Assembly: GCA_964022665.1 (NCBI GenBank) | Contig: CAXIDF010000006.1 | Coordinates: 94,914-158,913 of the forward strand | DNA length: 64,000 bases | Direction: 5' to 3' | Source: Haliea sp964022665 | GTDB taxonomy: Bacteria; Pseudomonadota; Gammaproteobacteria; Pseudomonadales; Halieaceae | Part shown: piece after piece, positions 1-9,368 of the stretch | How positions within the stretch are numbered: position 1 is the first letter of the stretch | How the letters are laid out: every line of letters starts with the position of its first letter | The notes under the pieces: generated by a model | Databases searched by the model: none | Told to the model about the DNA's origin: nothing | What the model saw: the letters and a program-made list of their open reading frames with translations, nothing else | Position numbers and translations under genes: made by a program

Positions 1-467
1 TCAGACTGGCCTACGCCCACTGTCTCCACCAGGATGACGTCGTAACCGGCCGCCTCACAGAGCAGCATGGTCTCGCGGGTTTTCTGTGCGACGCCGCCCA
101 ACGCGCCCGCGGCCGGCGATGGGCGGATGAACGCCTCCTCGCGCCGCGAGAGCATCTCCATGCGGGTTTTGTCGCCCAGGATGGAGCCGCCGGTGCGCGG
201 TGAGCTCGGGTCCACCGCGAGCACCGCCACGCGCTTGCCCTGGCTGATAACGTAGAGGCCAAACGCTTCGATGAATGTGGATTTACCCACCCCCGGCACA
301 CCGGAGATACCCACCCGAATGCTGTTACCGGTTTTCGGCAACAGTGTTTCAAGCAGGGTCTGGGCGCTCTCGCGGTGCGCCGCAAGCGAGCTTTCCACCA
401 GCGTGATGGCCCTGGCGAGGGCGCGGCGATTGCCCGCCTGCAGAGCTTCCAGGTCGACAGCTGTCAT
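1..467 (-). CDS. meaB: MeaB/ArgK-type GTPase, methylmalonyl-CoA mutase chaperone (3' part outside window)
   Basis: G3E-family P-loop GTPase that protects and reloads the B12 cofactor of methylmalonyl-CoA mutase. The first 155 residues are visible. They include a Walker A GVPGVGKST at residues 56-64, an AVDPSSP segment near residue 86 and the family motif VETVGVGQS at 147-155, where the window ends. The ATG at 467 lies 4 nt after the mutase stop, so the gene is the last visible member of the propionyl-CoA operon and its partner is encoded next door. Family assignment is secure; the C-terminal part cannot be seen. Confidence 0.93.
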   Translation of the reverse strand, partial: MTAVDLEALQAGNRRALARAITLVESSLAAHRESAQTLLETLLPKTGNSIRVGISGVPGVGKSTFIEAFGLYVISQGKRVAVLAVDPSSPRTGGSILGDKTRMEMLSRREEAFIRPSPAAGALGGVAQKTRETMLLCEAAGYDVILVETVGVGQS

Positions 468-471
468 GGCG

Positions 472-2634
472 TCAGGTGTTGCCCTGTGCCTCGTTGACCG
501 CATCCAGCACTTCGCGCGCGCACTGTGGAATAGGCGTACCGGGGCCGAAAATGCACTTCACGCCCGCCTCATAGAGGAAATCGTAGTCCTGGCGTGGTAT
601 CACACCGCCAGCAATCACCACGATATCGTCGGCGCCCTGCTTGCGCAGTTCTTCGACCAGTGCCGGCACCAGGGTTTTGTGCCCGGCGGCGAGCGAAGAG
701 GCACCCACCACGTGCACATCGTTTTCAATGGCCTGACGCGCCACTTCTTCCGGCGTGGAGAACATCGGCGAAAGGTCAATATCAAAGCCAACGTCGGCAA
801 ACGCTGTGGCAACCACCTTGGCGCCGCGATCGTGGCCATCCTGGCCCATCTTGCAGACCAGCATGCGCGGCCGACGACCATATTTCTCAACAAATGCATC
901 GATATCCATACTGATACCCTGCCAGTTTTCATCGTGCTGAAAAGCGGAGCCGTAGACGCCGGATACGGTTTGCGCCTGGGCATTGAAACGCCCGTATTCG
1001 CGCTCCAGTGCGAAGGAGATCTCCCCGACTGTGGCGCGGCGGCGCGTCGCCTCGATGGCCATTTCCAGCAGGTTGCCTTCACCACTCACCGCCGCCTGGT
1101 AGAGCTGTTCGAGAATATCCTCTACAGCACCTTCGTCGCGTCCCTCGCGCACGCTGGCGAGGCGCGCCAGCTGGGAGGTGCGCACGGCGTCGTTGTCGAT
1201 CTGCAGTACATCGACCTCGCTGGCATCGTCAGTGCGGTATTTGTTAACACCCACAATCACGTCTTCACCGCGGTCGATGCGTGCCTGCTTGCGCGCGGCC
1301 GCCTCTTCGATGCGCAGCTTGGGCATGCCGGTTTCAATCGCCTTGGCCATACCGCCGGCCGCCTCGACTTCTTCGATCAGTTCCCAGGCCTTGTCCGCGA
1401 TGGACTGGGTCAGGCTCTCCATCATGTAGGAGCCGCCCCAGGGGTCCACCACATTGGTAATGCCGGTTTCTTCCTGAATAATGAGCTGGGTGTTGCGGGC
1501 AATACGCGCCGAGAACTCGGTGGGCAGTGCAATTGCCTCATCCAGCGCGTTGGTGTGCAGTGACTGGGTGCCACCGAATACCGCCGCCATGGCCTCTATC
1601 GTCGTGCGCACCACGTTGTTGTAGGGGTCCTGCTCGGTCAAGGACCAGCCGGAGGTCTGGCTGTGCGTGCGCAGCATGGAGCTCTTGGGATTCTGCGGTT
1701 CGAATTCAGCCACAATCCGGGCCCACAACAAGCGGGCCGCACGGAGCTTGGCAATCTCCATGTAGAAATTCATGCCGATACCCCAGAAGAAGGACAGCCG
1801 CGGCGCGAATTCGTCGATGCTCAGGCCCGCCGACAATGCCGTGCGGATATATTCCTTGCCGTCCGCCAGCGTGTAGGCCAGTTCCAGGGCGGCATTCGCC
1901 CCCGCTTCCTGTATGTGATAGCCGGAAATGGAGATAGTGTTGAAACGCGGCATATTCCGCGAGCAGTGCGCGATGATGTCACCGATGATCTTCATGCTCG
2001 GCGCCGGGGGGTAAATATAGGTGTTGCGCACCATGAACTCTTTCAGGATATCGTTCTGGATGGTGCCCGCGAGCTGCTCCTGGCTCACACCCTGCTCTTC
2101 CGCGGCCACAATGTAGCCCGCCAGAATAGGCAGTACCGCCCCGTTCATGGTCATGGATACGGATACCTGGTCCAGCGGAATGCCATCGAACAGTATCTTC
2201 ATGTCCTCCACGGAGTCGATCGCAACGCCCGCTTTTCCCACGTCGCCCGTCACACGCGGGTGATCGGAGTCGTAGCCACGGTGAGTTGCGAGGTCGAACG
2301 CAACGGAGATGCCCTGCCCGCCCGCCGCCAGTGCCTTGCGGTAGAATGCGTTGGAGGCTTCGGCTGTCGAGAAGCCCGCGTACTGACGAATGGTCCAGGG
2401 CCGACCCGCATACATGGTGGCCTGCGGGCCGCGGATGTAAGGCGACAAGCCCGGCATGGTGTTGGTGTACTCGAGCGCCTCGATATCCTCGGCGGTGTAC
2501 AGAGGCTTGACCGCGATATCTTCCGGGGTCTGCCAGGTCAGTGTATCCAGCCCTTTCCCGCGCAGGCTCTTTTCCGCTTCTGCGCGCCAGGCTTCAGGGT
2601 TGGCTTCATCCCGGTTATAGATCTTGTCGCTCAT
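472..2634 (-). CDS. scpA: Methylmalonyl-CoA mutase, single-chain
   Basis: Adenosylcobalamin enzyme converting (R)-methylmalonyl-CoA to succinyl-CoA. The 720 residues match the usual length of the catalytic chain: a TIM-barrel substrate domain (N-terminal 560 residues or so, with the RQYAGFSTAEASN and FDLATHRGYDSDHPRV stretches) followed by a B12-binding domain with DGHDRG. Its His601 would be the lower cobalt ligand. There is no separate small subunit nearby. It sits between epimerase and MeaB genes, which fixes the role as mutase in propionate assimilation rather than isobutyryl- or ethylmalonyl-CoA mutase; those alternatives are unlikely given the context. Confidence 0.96.
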   Translation of the reverse strand: MSDKIYNRDEANPEAWRAEAEKSLRGKGLDTLTWQTPEDIAVKPLYTAEDIEALEYTNTMPGLSPYIRGPQATMYAGRPWTIRQYAGFSTAEASNAFYRKALAAGGQGISVAFDLATHRGYDSDHPRVTGDVGKAGVAIDSVEDMKILFDGIPLDQVSVSMTMNGAVLPILAGYIVAAEEQGVSQEQLAGTIQNDILKEFMVRNTYIYPPAPSMKIIGDIIAHCSRNMPRFNTISISGYHIQEAGANAALELAYTLADGKEYIRTALSAGLSIDEFAPRLSFFWGIGMNFYMEIAKLRAARLLWARIVAEFEPQNPKSSMLRTHSQTSGWSLTEQDPYNNVVRTTIEAMAAVFGGTQSLHTNALDEAIALPTEFSARIARNTQLIIQEETGITNVVDPWGGSYMMESLTQSIADKAWELIEEVEAAGGMAKAIETGMPKLRIEEAAARKQARIDRGEDVIVGVNKYRTDDASEVDVLQIDNDAVRTSQLARLASVREGRDEGAVEDILEQLYQAAVSGEGNLLEMAIEATRRRATVGEISFALEREYGRFNAQAQTVSGVYGSAFQHDENWQGISMDIDAFVEKYGRRPRMLVCKMGQDGHDRGAKVVATAFADVGFDIDLSPMFSTPEEVARQAIENDVHVVGASSLAAGHKTLVPALVEELRKQGADDIVVIAGGVIPRQDYDFLYEAGVKCIFGPGTPIPQCAREVLDAVNEAQGNT

Positions 2635-2657
2635 AATCGCTGTCTCCGCTCGCCCGT

Positions 2658-3068
2658 TCAGTGCTCGTCGCCGGGCTGGTTGATTTCAATGAGTACGCCG
2701 TCACAGCTCTTGGGGTGAATAAAAATCACCCGGGAGTTGTGCGCACCGGGTGTCGGCGCCTCCGAGAGGAACTGATAGCCTTTTGCTTTCAGGCGCGCCA
2801 CATCTTCCTCGATATTGTCCGAGCGGAAACAGAGGTGATGCAGGCCGCCTCCACGCTTCTCCAGGTAGGTGGCGATAGGCCCCTCCCCGTTGAGCGGGTG
2901 CACCAGTTCGATATTGGTCGGTGGCAGGGGGAAGAACGCCGTGGAGGTCTTCGCCGGCACAACGGCCTCAGTGCTCTCGAAGGGCAGCCCGAAGTCTTCC
3001 ATGAAACGCTTGATGGCCTTCTCGAAGTCCGGCACGGCAATCGCAATATGATCCAGGGCGGTAATCAT
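2658..3068 (-). CDS. mce: Methylmalonyl-CoA epimerase
   Basis: Small glyoxalase-fold (VOC) metalloenzyme that interconverts (S)- and (R)-methylmalonyl-CoA, feeding the mutase. At 136 residues it begins MITALDHIAIAVPDFE, with the first metal-ligand His at 7; a central GLHHLCFR and a C-terminal VLIEINQP Glu provide the other expected ligands. An in-frame reading extends upstream to 3131, but the ATG at 3068 is preceded by a clear GAGGAG ribosome site overlapping the stop region of the carboxylase gene, so I use that start. It lies in the same operon, 23 nt before the mutase. Confidence 0.93.
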   Translation of the reverse strand: MITALDHIAIAVPDFEKAIKRFMEDFGLPFESTEAVVPAKTSTAFFPLPPTNIELVHPLNGEGPIATYLEKRGGGLHHLCFRSDNIEEDVARLKAKGYQFLSEAPTPGAHNSRVIFIHPKSCDGVLIEINQPGDEH

Positions 3069-3078
3069 TCGGAGCTCC

Positions 3079-5892
3079 TCAGATAACTTGCTGCAGAAAA
3101 CGTGCGGTGGATTCCCGGCGCTGCAATGCAACCGTCTCGGGAGACACTTCTTCGATCTTTTCGTCCGGTGTCACTTTGAACAGGGTCTGTCCCTTGTGGA
3201 TGATCACACCGTCGGTATCGATTAGCACTTTGTCCACCGTGCCGGCAAAGGGCGCGTAGACCTTGTTGAACATCTTCATCACTTCAACAATGTACAGCGG
3301 ATCACCGGCTTCAAAGTGGTCACCCTCCTGCACATAAAGCTCATGCTGGGGGGATTCCCGCCCGTAGAACATACCGCCGCTTTCGGCGAGGATTTCGTCG
3401 GACTTTGCCACTGGTGGCGGCACCAGCACCTTGGCCATGCGGTGCTGCAGGTCACCATCGAGCAAGCGCTCGGGAATGTGAACGGTGAGATCCTCGTTGA
3501 CCGTGAGATCGAAGAAGCCCGTCGTCTCGGCAATGCTGGGCAGTACCGCGAGGATATCCACCCCGGACTGGAAGCCCGCATGCGCCGCGCGCACCTGCAT
3601 CCAGCTCTCTGCCGTGAACCCGTCAGGTACCGCGGAATCGGCCAGTACGCTCTGCAACTGCACCCAGTCCTCGGCATCCAGCCGTAACGACAGCTCGTTG
3701 TAGAAATCGAGCGCGTCCTGCAGCAGATCGTGATCGTGATCCCAGATCACGGTGGCAGCGGGCGCCTCCGGGCTGTAGTCCATGTTCAGGAAGTGGTAGG
3801 TGTCGGCAAGCATTTCGATCGGGTTTTCGTTCCAGCTTACCTTGCCGTCAATCAAGGTATAACAGTCGCGGTTGATGCTCAGCCATCCCGCCAGGATATG
3901 CGGTTCCGCCAGCAAACGCTCGAGAGGCCGCAGCAGCAGGGTGGACTTCAGCTCCAGGCTGGACTTGAGGGCTTTCGCCGCCTCGTCGCCCTGCCCCTTG
4001 AGTGCTGCACGACTGATTTGCTGCCACGCGTAGTCGATATCGAGCTTGTCCGCCTGGGCCTTCAATTCCCCCACTGCCGTGAGGTAGGGCACGATAAAGC
4101 GTGTCGTTGGCCGCGCGTTGATGTTCTGGCCAATAAACCAGTTGACCAGACCGTAATGAAACTCCAGGTTGGTGGCCAAATCCTTGCCGCGCATGCGGGT
4201 ACGGCGTATCACCTCGGCCATGCGCTCGTAGGTTTCCAGGCGCGTGTCGCCCACGGTCAGCAGCAGGGCGATGTTGGAGTCGTAAGCACCCGCGAGGGTG
4301 TACTTCATGAAGACGTCAGTATCGGGGTTGTGCAGGCTGATGCCCTGATCGTCACGAATTTCACCGTCCAGTGCATCGCTCCAGCCTTCGATAACACCAC
4401 CGGCGGAAGGCTGCAGCGCCTGGTTGGTCGCATTCAGCCGCGCTTCCACCGAGTCGTTGTGACGCAGTACGCGCTCGGGGCACGGCAGGGCGGAACCATG
4501 CGCTGCCAGCAGCACCATGGCTTCCACCAGTGACTGCACGATAAAGAAGTCGCGCTCATCTTCCGGGTTGGTGAACTTCAGCGAATAGCAGAGCTCCGTC
4601 ACCCGGTGTTCAACCTGGATACGTGTGTTCATCTCCATGAAGAAGTGCTTGTCGCGATCGACAATACACTCGAAGGTTGAAACAGAATCCAGGCCGACCG
4701 CCGCACCAAAGCGCGCCGCTTCGTCTTCCATTTCTTCCAGGGTCAGGAGGTCCTGGCGCAACACAGCCGCTTCCGTGCTGTTTCCAGACGCCTCCGCCTG
4801 CGCCAGTGCAGTCTGCAATGACTCGATCGTCACTGATACCTCAAGCAGCTTCTGCTCGTGCATCTGCAAGGAACAGTCGCGGCCACCCAGGGTGATGCAC
4901 CATTCGCCATTGCCGATCACCTGGATTTCCTGGTGACGGGTGGTTTCGATGTTCAGTTCAACGAGAACGTTTTTGTTGTCGCCAACCCCCGTTGTTTTCA
5001 CCTCATTGAGGATTTCCCGCACCAGCTCCGGCGTGCGTTCTGCCTCGCCAATGCCGAGAATACGCTGGCCCTTGCCGCCGCCGCCGCTGATTGCCTTCAG
5101 GCGCACGCGGTTCTGCGGGTAATCCTCGGCCATCCTCTTCACGGCCTCGGTGAGCGTTGCACACAACTCGTCGACTGTGTAGAGGTCCACACCCTTCTCG
5201 TAGGAAGCCGCGAGCACGATATCCGCCTTGTCTTCCAGGGTGATATCCGGGTTATCCAGCTGCTCGTTGTCGACCGCAAGGTCGTTGGCGGCACACAGGG
5301 CTTTCAGTGCGGCAACGTCAGGGTGCTTCTTGAGCAGCGTAAGCGCAGTGCCGTTGTCGATACCCGGAGTAACCGATACGCCCGCCTTCAACGCCGTACG
5401 CTTGGCTTCGTCCTTGAGGCCCGCATCGTGCACCGTGCGCGAGCAGGGGCCGATAAAGTTGAGGCCGGCACGCTCCATCGCCGCCACCATGGCCTGGTCT
5501 TCCGCCATGAAGCCATAGCCGGCGAAAATGGCGTTATAGCCGTTGTCGTGGGCAATACTGATGATTTGCGCAATGCGCTGGTCGCGTTCTTCCTTGTTCG
5601 CCCCGGTGTAGTCCGGCACGCGGTGAACACGATCGGGGTCTGTCAACGAGCGCAGTTCAGGCGCCTGGGCGTTGCGGTAGACAATCGAGTCTTTCTCCGA
5701 GAGCAGGATACCGAAGTGCTTGATACCCATCTCGGTAAAGACATCCATCGCCTCTTTGCGAATGGGGCCGCGACAGATAATCAGCGGGCGCAAGCCCGAA
5801 CAATCGAAGCGACGCACCCAGGCGGAGGGATGCTCCGCCAGGCGACGGTCGCGGTGAATCAGGGGATTGCGCAAGTAAAATTCGTTGGACAC
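3079..5892 (-). CDS. Acyl-CoA (propionyl-CoA type) carboxylase, biotin carboxylase plus BCCP, 937 aa
   Basis: Carries out ATP-dependent carboxylation of its own biotin for the carboxyltransferase encoded just upstream. The N-terminal half is a biotin carboxylase: Rossmann-like start, ATP-grasp with KAISGGGGKG, GGRDCSLQ, and EMNTRIQVEHRVTE. A coiled insertion (roughly VTIESLQTALAQ to LEEMEDEA) sits in the ATP-grasp region where ordinary biotin carboxylases have a short EEAP segment. A middle part of about 300 residues is unassigned. The C-terminal biotinyl domain has VMKM, with Lys873 as biotin site. Length is well above the usual 650-670. I use the GTG at 5892 because GAGGAA lies 7 nt upstream; a TTG at 5907 is the alternative. 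Substrate (propionyl- rather than acetyl-CoA) is inferred from the operon. Confidence 0.88.
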   Translation of the reverse strand: MSNEFYLRNPLIHRDRRLAEHPSAWVRRFDCSGLRPLIICRGPIRKEAMDVFTEMGIKHFGILLSEKDSIVYRNAQAPELRSLTDPDRVHRVPDYTGANKEERDQRIAQIISIAHDNGYNAIFAGYGFMAEDQAMVAAMERAGLNFIGPCSRTVHDAGLKDEAKRTALKAGVSVTPGIDNGTALTLLKKHPDVAALKALCAANDLAVDNEQLDNPDITLEDKADIVLAASYEKGVDLYTVDELCATLTEAVKRMAEDYPQNRVRLKAISGGGGKGQRILGIGEAERTPELVREILNEVKTTGVGDNKNVLVELNIETTRHQEIQVIGNGEWCITLGGRDCSLQMHEQKLLEVSVTIESLQTALAQAEASGNSTEAAVLRQDLLTLEEMEDEAARFGAAVGLDSVSTFECIVDRDKHFFMEMNTRIQVEHRVTELCYSLKFTNPEDERDFFIVQSLVEAMVLLAAHGSALPCPERVLRHNDSVEARLNATNQALQPSAGGVIEGWSDALDGEIRDDQGISLHNPDTDVFMKYTLAGAYDSNIALLLTVGDTRLETYERMAEVIRRTRMRGKDLATNLEFHYGLVNWFIGQNINARPTTRFIVPYLTAVGELKAQADKLDIDYAWQQISRAALKGQGDEAAKALKSSLELKSTLLLRPLERLLAEPHILAGWLSINRDCYTLIDGKVSWNENPIEMLADTYHFLNMDYSPEAPAATVIWDHDHDLLQDALDFYNELSLRLDAEDWVQLQSVLADSAVPDGFTAESWMQVRAAHAGFQSGVDILAVLPSIAETTGFFDLTVNEDLTVHIPERLLDGDLQHRMAKVLVPPPVAKSDEILAESGGMFYGRESPQHELYVQEGDHFEAGDPLYIVEVMKMFNKVYAPFAGTVDKVLIDTDGVIIHKGQTLFKVTPDEKIEEVSPETVALQRRESTARFLQQVI

Positions 5893-5930
5893 GCGGTATT
5901 TCCTCAATCAGGCGATGGCCGTGGCCGTGG

Positions 5931-7664
5931 TCAGTGAAATTCGCGCTGCACGGAGGCAAGCGGTTCAGGCGTGTAATGCCGCAGGCAGAAATCCATGTGC
6001 TCGGCCAGTACCGTGCGCAGGTCTGAAGGCATGACGATCTGCGAAATAGAGCCGAGGCTCAGCGCCTCATTCGGGTTCATCAATTCCTGCTCATAACGCT
6101 GGGCGAGTGCCTGCTCTTCCGACTTTACCCAACCCTGCACGAGTTGCTCCGCTGCCGCGCGGGCTTCCTCATCCGACAGACCGGCCGCTTTTTGCGCGTC
6201 CGTCTCGGCGGCGACTTTGCCCGCTACGCTGCCGCGGATACGCCGCAGTTCGTCCTTGTAGACGTACTCCACACCGGCAGGCCCCATCACCGCGACGCGG
6301 GTGGTCGGCAGCGCCACCACGAAGTCTGCCCCGGTGGGGTAATTGTTGTAGGAGGCGTAGGCACCGCCGAAGGCGTTGCGCACCAGCACCAGGAAGCGCG
6401 GGGTGCGCAGGTCGACGATGGCATCCAGCATCGCGCGACCGGCCTGCACAATACCGCCGGCCTCCTGCTCGCGCCCGGGCAGGAAGCCCGTGGTGTCCTC
6501 GAGGAAAATAATCGGGATGTTGTACAGATTGCAGAAGCGGATAAAGCGCGCGTTCTTGTAGGCTGCTGCGATGTCGATCTGCCCCGACGCCACCGCGGAA
6601 TTGTTCGCCACGAAACCGACCACATTCCCGCCCATACGCCCCAGCGCGGTAATGGTATTGCGTGCACGTTCCGCCTGGATTTCCAGGAAGTCGCCGTGGT
6701 CGCAAAGCTGCTGGATCAGGATGCTGATATCCACCGGAGTGTTGTATCCCGTGGGTGAGTTGAACGCTTTCTTCAGCAGGATATCGATGTCCCAGGTCTT
6801 GCGTGTGACCGGGTCAGAGGACGCCTGGTAAGGCGCCAGGGCGCTGTTGTTGTCCGGCAGGTACTTGAGCAGTTCGCGCACCTTGCGCAACGCGGCGACT
6901 TCATCGGGCACCACGAAATCGGTCACACCACTCTGGCTGTGCACACCCGGGCCACCCAGTTCATCCGGCGTCACGTCCTCGCCCAGCACTGACTTCACCA
7001 CCCCGGGACCCGTGAGGCCGAAGAAGGTGTCGTTGGGCTGAATCAGGAAACTGCCCTGCCGCGGCAGATAGGAACCACCGCCGGCGTTGAAACCGAACAT
7101 GCACATGATGCTCGGCACAACACCCGAGATCTTGCGCAGCGCGGTAAAGGCATCTGCGTAACCGTCGAGCCCGCCTACACCGGCAGGGATGTAGGCACCG
7201 GCCGAATCGTTGAGGCCTACCAGCGGAATCTTGCGTTTCGCCGCCAGCTCAAACAAACGCGCCAGCTTCTTGCCATTGGTGGCATCCATGGAGCCTGCGC
7301 GCACCGTGAAATCGTGGCCATAAATGGCGACATCGCGACCGTTGACCTTGATCAGTGCCGTGACCAATGAAGCGCCATCCAGATTGGGGCCCCAATTCTG
7401 GTAAAGCACCGTGGGCGCTTCATCCGCGAGACACTCGATACGCTCCCAGATGGTCATGCGCTTCTTCTGGTGCTGACGCTGTGTGTTGCGCACGCCGGAG
7501 GCACGCAGCGGACGCTGCTGCAGCTCCCAGCCCGCCTTCAATGCCTTTTCATACAGGCCGGGTTGCGAAGCCACCTGGCCCGGCACGCCAAACTCCCGCT
7601 CGGGGGCGCTGGCGAAGGGGTTCTGCAGAGACGCAATCAGTTCTGAATCAGTGCTTTTCTTCAT
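5931..7664 (-). CDS. Acyl-CoA carboxylase carboxyltransferase (beta) subunit
   Basis: Carboxyltransferase of the crotonase-like double-domain family that moves CO2 from biotin to the acyl-CoA, here most likely propionyl-CoA. Both halves are present: an N-terminal domain with RMTIWERIECLADE, VYGHDFTV-like and GLNDSAGAYIPAGVGGL segments, and a C-terminal domain with IFLEDTTGFLPG, GGAYASYNNY and AVMGPAGVEYVYKDE. The chain is about 577 residues, slightly longer than typical (510-540), with an N-terminal extension. First gene of the operon; 38 nt separate it from the biotin carboxylase. Start could also be the ATG at 7676; the one at 7664 has GGGAA upstream. Confidence 0.92.
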   Translation of the reverse strand: MKKSTDSELIASLQNPFASAPEREFGVPGQVASQPGLYEKALKAGWELQQRPLRASGVRNTQRQHQKKRMTIWERIECLADEAPTVLYQNWGPNLDGASLVTALIKVNGRDVAIYGHDFTVRAGSMDATNGKKLARLFELAAKRKIPLVGLNDSAGAYIPAGVGGLDGYADAFTALRKISGVVPSIMCMFGFNAGGGSYLPRQGSFLIQPNDTFFGLTGPGVVKSVLGEDVTPDELGGPGVHSQSGVTDFVVPDEVAALRKVRELLKYLPDNNSALAPYQASSDPVTRKTWDIDILLKKAFNSPTGYNTPVDISILIQQLCDHGDFLEIQAERARNTITALGRMGGNVVGFVANNSAVASGQIDIAAAYKNARFIRFCNLYNIPIIFLEDTTGFLPGREQEAGGIVQAGRAMLDAIVDLRTPRFLVLVRNAFGGAYASYNNYPTGADFVVALPTTRVAVMGPAGVEYVYKDELRRIRGSVAGKVAAETDAQKAAGLSDEEARAAAEQLVQGWVKSEEQALAQRYEQELMNPNEALSLGSISQIVMPSDLRTVLAEHMDFCLRHYTPEPLASVQREFH

Positions 7665-7979
7665 TCTGTTTCCCATGCTGGTACGTTACCGCTCCGTGGA
7701 AGCCGGCAACAGCTTCTACCTTCTGTCGAGGTTCCCGGGTTTACATGCGACGGCGGCCGGGCTTACGATGACTGCCCGCCCGAATTCGGCGCACCACATT
7801 AATTCCATGCCCCTTGAATGTCAATTTAACGCCACTCAAATACGAGTGTCGAAGACCTCGCAAATGCTCAGGTTTTCCTGGCCAGATACCGAAGATTGCG
7901 TAATTTTTCCGTTGGTTTCCTACGAATATGTGAGGTGTCAACATTTGGCGTCCCCCGTCTGGCGAGCCGGGGTGGCGCC
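7665..7979. other. Intergenic region between divergent carboxylase operon and pabB
   Basis: About 300 bases with no convincing gene. It is distinctly more AT-rich in its middle than the flanking genes and must hold the promoters of both the minus-strand propionyl-CoA operon and plus-strand pabB. One sigma70-like element for the minus strand is listed separately. No clear operator palindrome was found. Confidence 0.6.
7796..7824 (-). promoter_or_regulatory. Candidate sigma70 promoter of the propionyl-CoA operon
   Basis: On the minus strand a perfect TTGACA (7824-7819) is followed by a 17-nt spacer and TAATGT (7801-7796), a weak -10 (3 of 6). Transcription would start near 7789 and leave a leader of about 125 nt before the first gene. 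Seen by eye only. Confidence 0.35.
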
Positions 7980-9338
7980 GTGAAACTGCATATCGAAGAG
8001 CTGCCCTGGCAAGCGGATAGCGCGCCATTGTTCGCAGCGTTGCGCGACCTCCCCGGCGCCGCCTGGCTGGACAGCGCACAACCCTGGGCGAGCGGCGGTC
8101 GCTATGACATCCTGGTGGCGGACCCCATTGCAGAAACGCCACAGGCCCCGGATACCAGCGCGTCCAGCAGCTGCTGGAACAGCTACCTGCAAGCGCTGGC
8201 CGACCTGCACCGGGAGCGGTATGCGACTATCGCACCCGCCAGCCAGCGTCTGCCCTTCTGTGGCGGACTGCTGGGCTACCTCGGCTACGAACCCGGCAAC
8301 ACCCTGCATGCGGTAACCCACCCCGGCGCCTCCGTGCCCACCTCGCCCGCTGCCGCCATAGGCTGCTACGACTGGTGTATTGTGCAGGACCATTTATTAC
8401 AGCGCTCTGCTTTAGTGGCCATGCCGTGGGTTGCAGGCAGCGCGCGGGCCGACATTCGCGCCCGGCTGACAACGGCCAATTACTCCTTGCGGCCTTTCAC
8501 CCTCGGCGGCAGCTTCCAGCCCGCCATGAGTCGTAGCGATTACCACAGCGCCTTTGCCCACATTCAGGACTACATTGCAGCGGGCGACTGCTACCAGGTC
8601 AACCTTGCACAACGCTTTGACGCCACCTACGACGGCGACCCTTTTACCGCCTACTGCGCCCTGCGTGAAGTCGCTGCGGCACCCTTTTCCGGCTACCTTG
8701 AGCCCGCAGCGCAACAGGCGCTGCTGTGCCTGTCACCTGAGCGCTTCATCTCCCTGCAGGGGCAACAGGTAGAAACGCGCCCAATAAAAGGCACACGCCC
8801 CCGCTTTGCCGACCCGGCACGTGACCTGCAAAGCGCCACCGCATTGCGGGAAAGCCCCAAGGACCGCGCCGAAAACCTGATGATTGTGGACCTGCTGCGC
8901 AACGACCTCGGGCGCAGCTGTGTGCCGGGCAGCATCCATGTCGAACAGCTGTTTGCACTGGAAAGCTATCCCACCGTACACCATCTGGTGAGCACTATCC
9001 GTGGCGAGCTGGCGGCCGGGCGCGGACCAGTCGACCTGTTGCGCGACAGCTTTCCAGGCGGCTCCATCACCGGCGCACCAAAACGCCGCGCCATGCAGAT
9101 CATCGCCGAACTGGAACCCTGCAGCCGCGAGGCCTACTGCGGCTCACTGCTGTATATCAGCGCCGACGGGCACATGGACAGCAACATCGCCATCCGCAGC
9201 CTGGTCGCCAATCACGGCAGCCTGCGCTGCTGGGGCGGCGGGGGCATTGTGGCCGACTCCGAAGTAGACCAGGAATACCAGGAAACCTACGACAAGGTCG
9301 GACGCTTCCTCAGCACACTGGAACAACGATTTCGTTAA
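7980..9338 (+). CDS. pabB: Aminodeoxychorismate synthase component I
   Basis: Chorismate-binding enzyme that makes 4-amino-4-deoxychorismate for p-aminobenzoate and folate. At 452 residues it equals the size of the E. coli protein. The C-terminal chorismate domain carries QVNLAQRF, PIKGTRPR (Lys where TrpE has Ala, pointing to PabB rather than anthranilate synthase), NLMIVDLLRNDLGR and GSITGAPKRRAM. An in-frame reading extends to 7896, but the GTG at 7980 just after GGGGTGG gives the family's normal N-terminus (MKLHIEELPW). No pabA or pabC is adjacent. Free-standing. Confidence 0.95.
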   Translation: MKLHIEELPWQADSAPLFAALRDLPGAAWLDSAQPWASGGRYDILVADPIAETPQAPDTSASSSCWNSYLQALADLHRERYATIAPASQRLPFCGGLLGYLGYEPGNTLHAVTHPGASVPTSPAAAIGCYDWCIVQDHLLQRSALVAMPWVAGSARADIRARLTTANYSLRPFTLGGSFQPAMSRSDYHSAFAHIQDYIAAGDCYQVNLAQRFDATYDGDPFTAYCALREVAAAPFSGYLEPAAQQALLCLSPERFISLQGQQVETRPIKGTRPRFADPARDLQSATALRESPKDRAENLMIVDLLRNDLGRSCVPGSIHVEQLFALESYPTVHHLVSTIRGELAAGRGPVDLLRDSFPGGSITGAPKRRAMQIIAELEPCSREAYCGSLLYISADGHMDSNIAIRSLVANHGSLRCWGGGGIVADSEVDQEYQETYDKVGRFLSTLEQRFR

Positions 9339-9368
9339 CAGCATCGGCGGGGGCGCGTGTGACCGCGG

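Noticed and set aside
271..1563. Long plus-strand open frame opposite the methylmalonyl-CoA mutase gene
   Set aside because: Antisense shadow of a high-GC gene; residue content is unlike a real protein and the minus strand has a clear enzyme.
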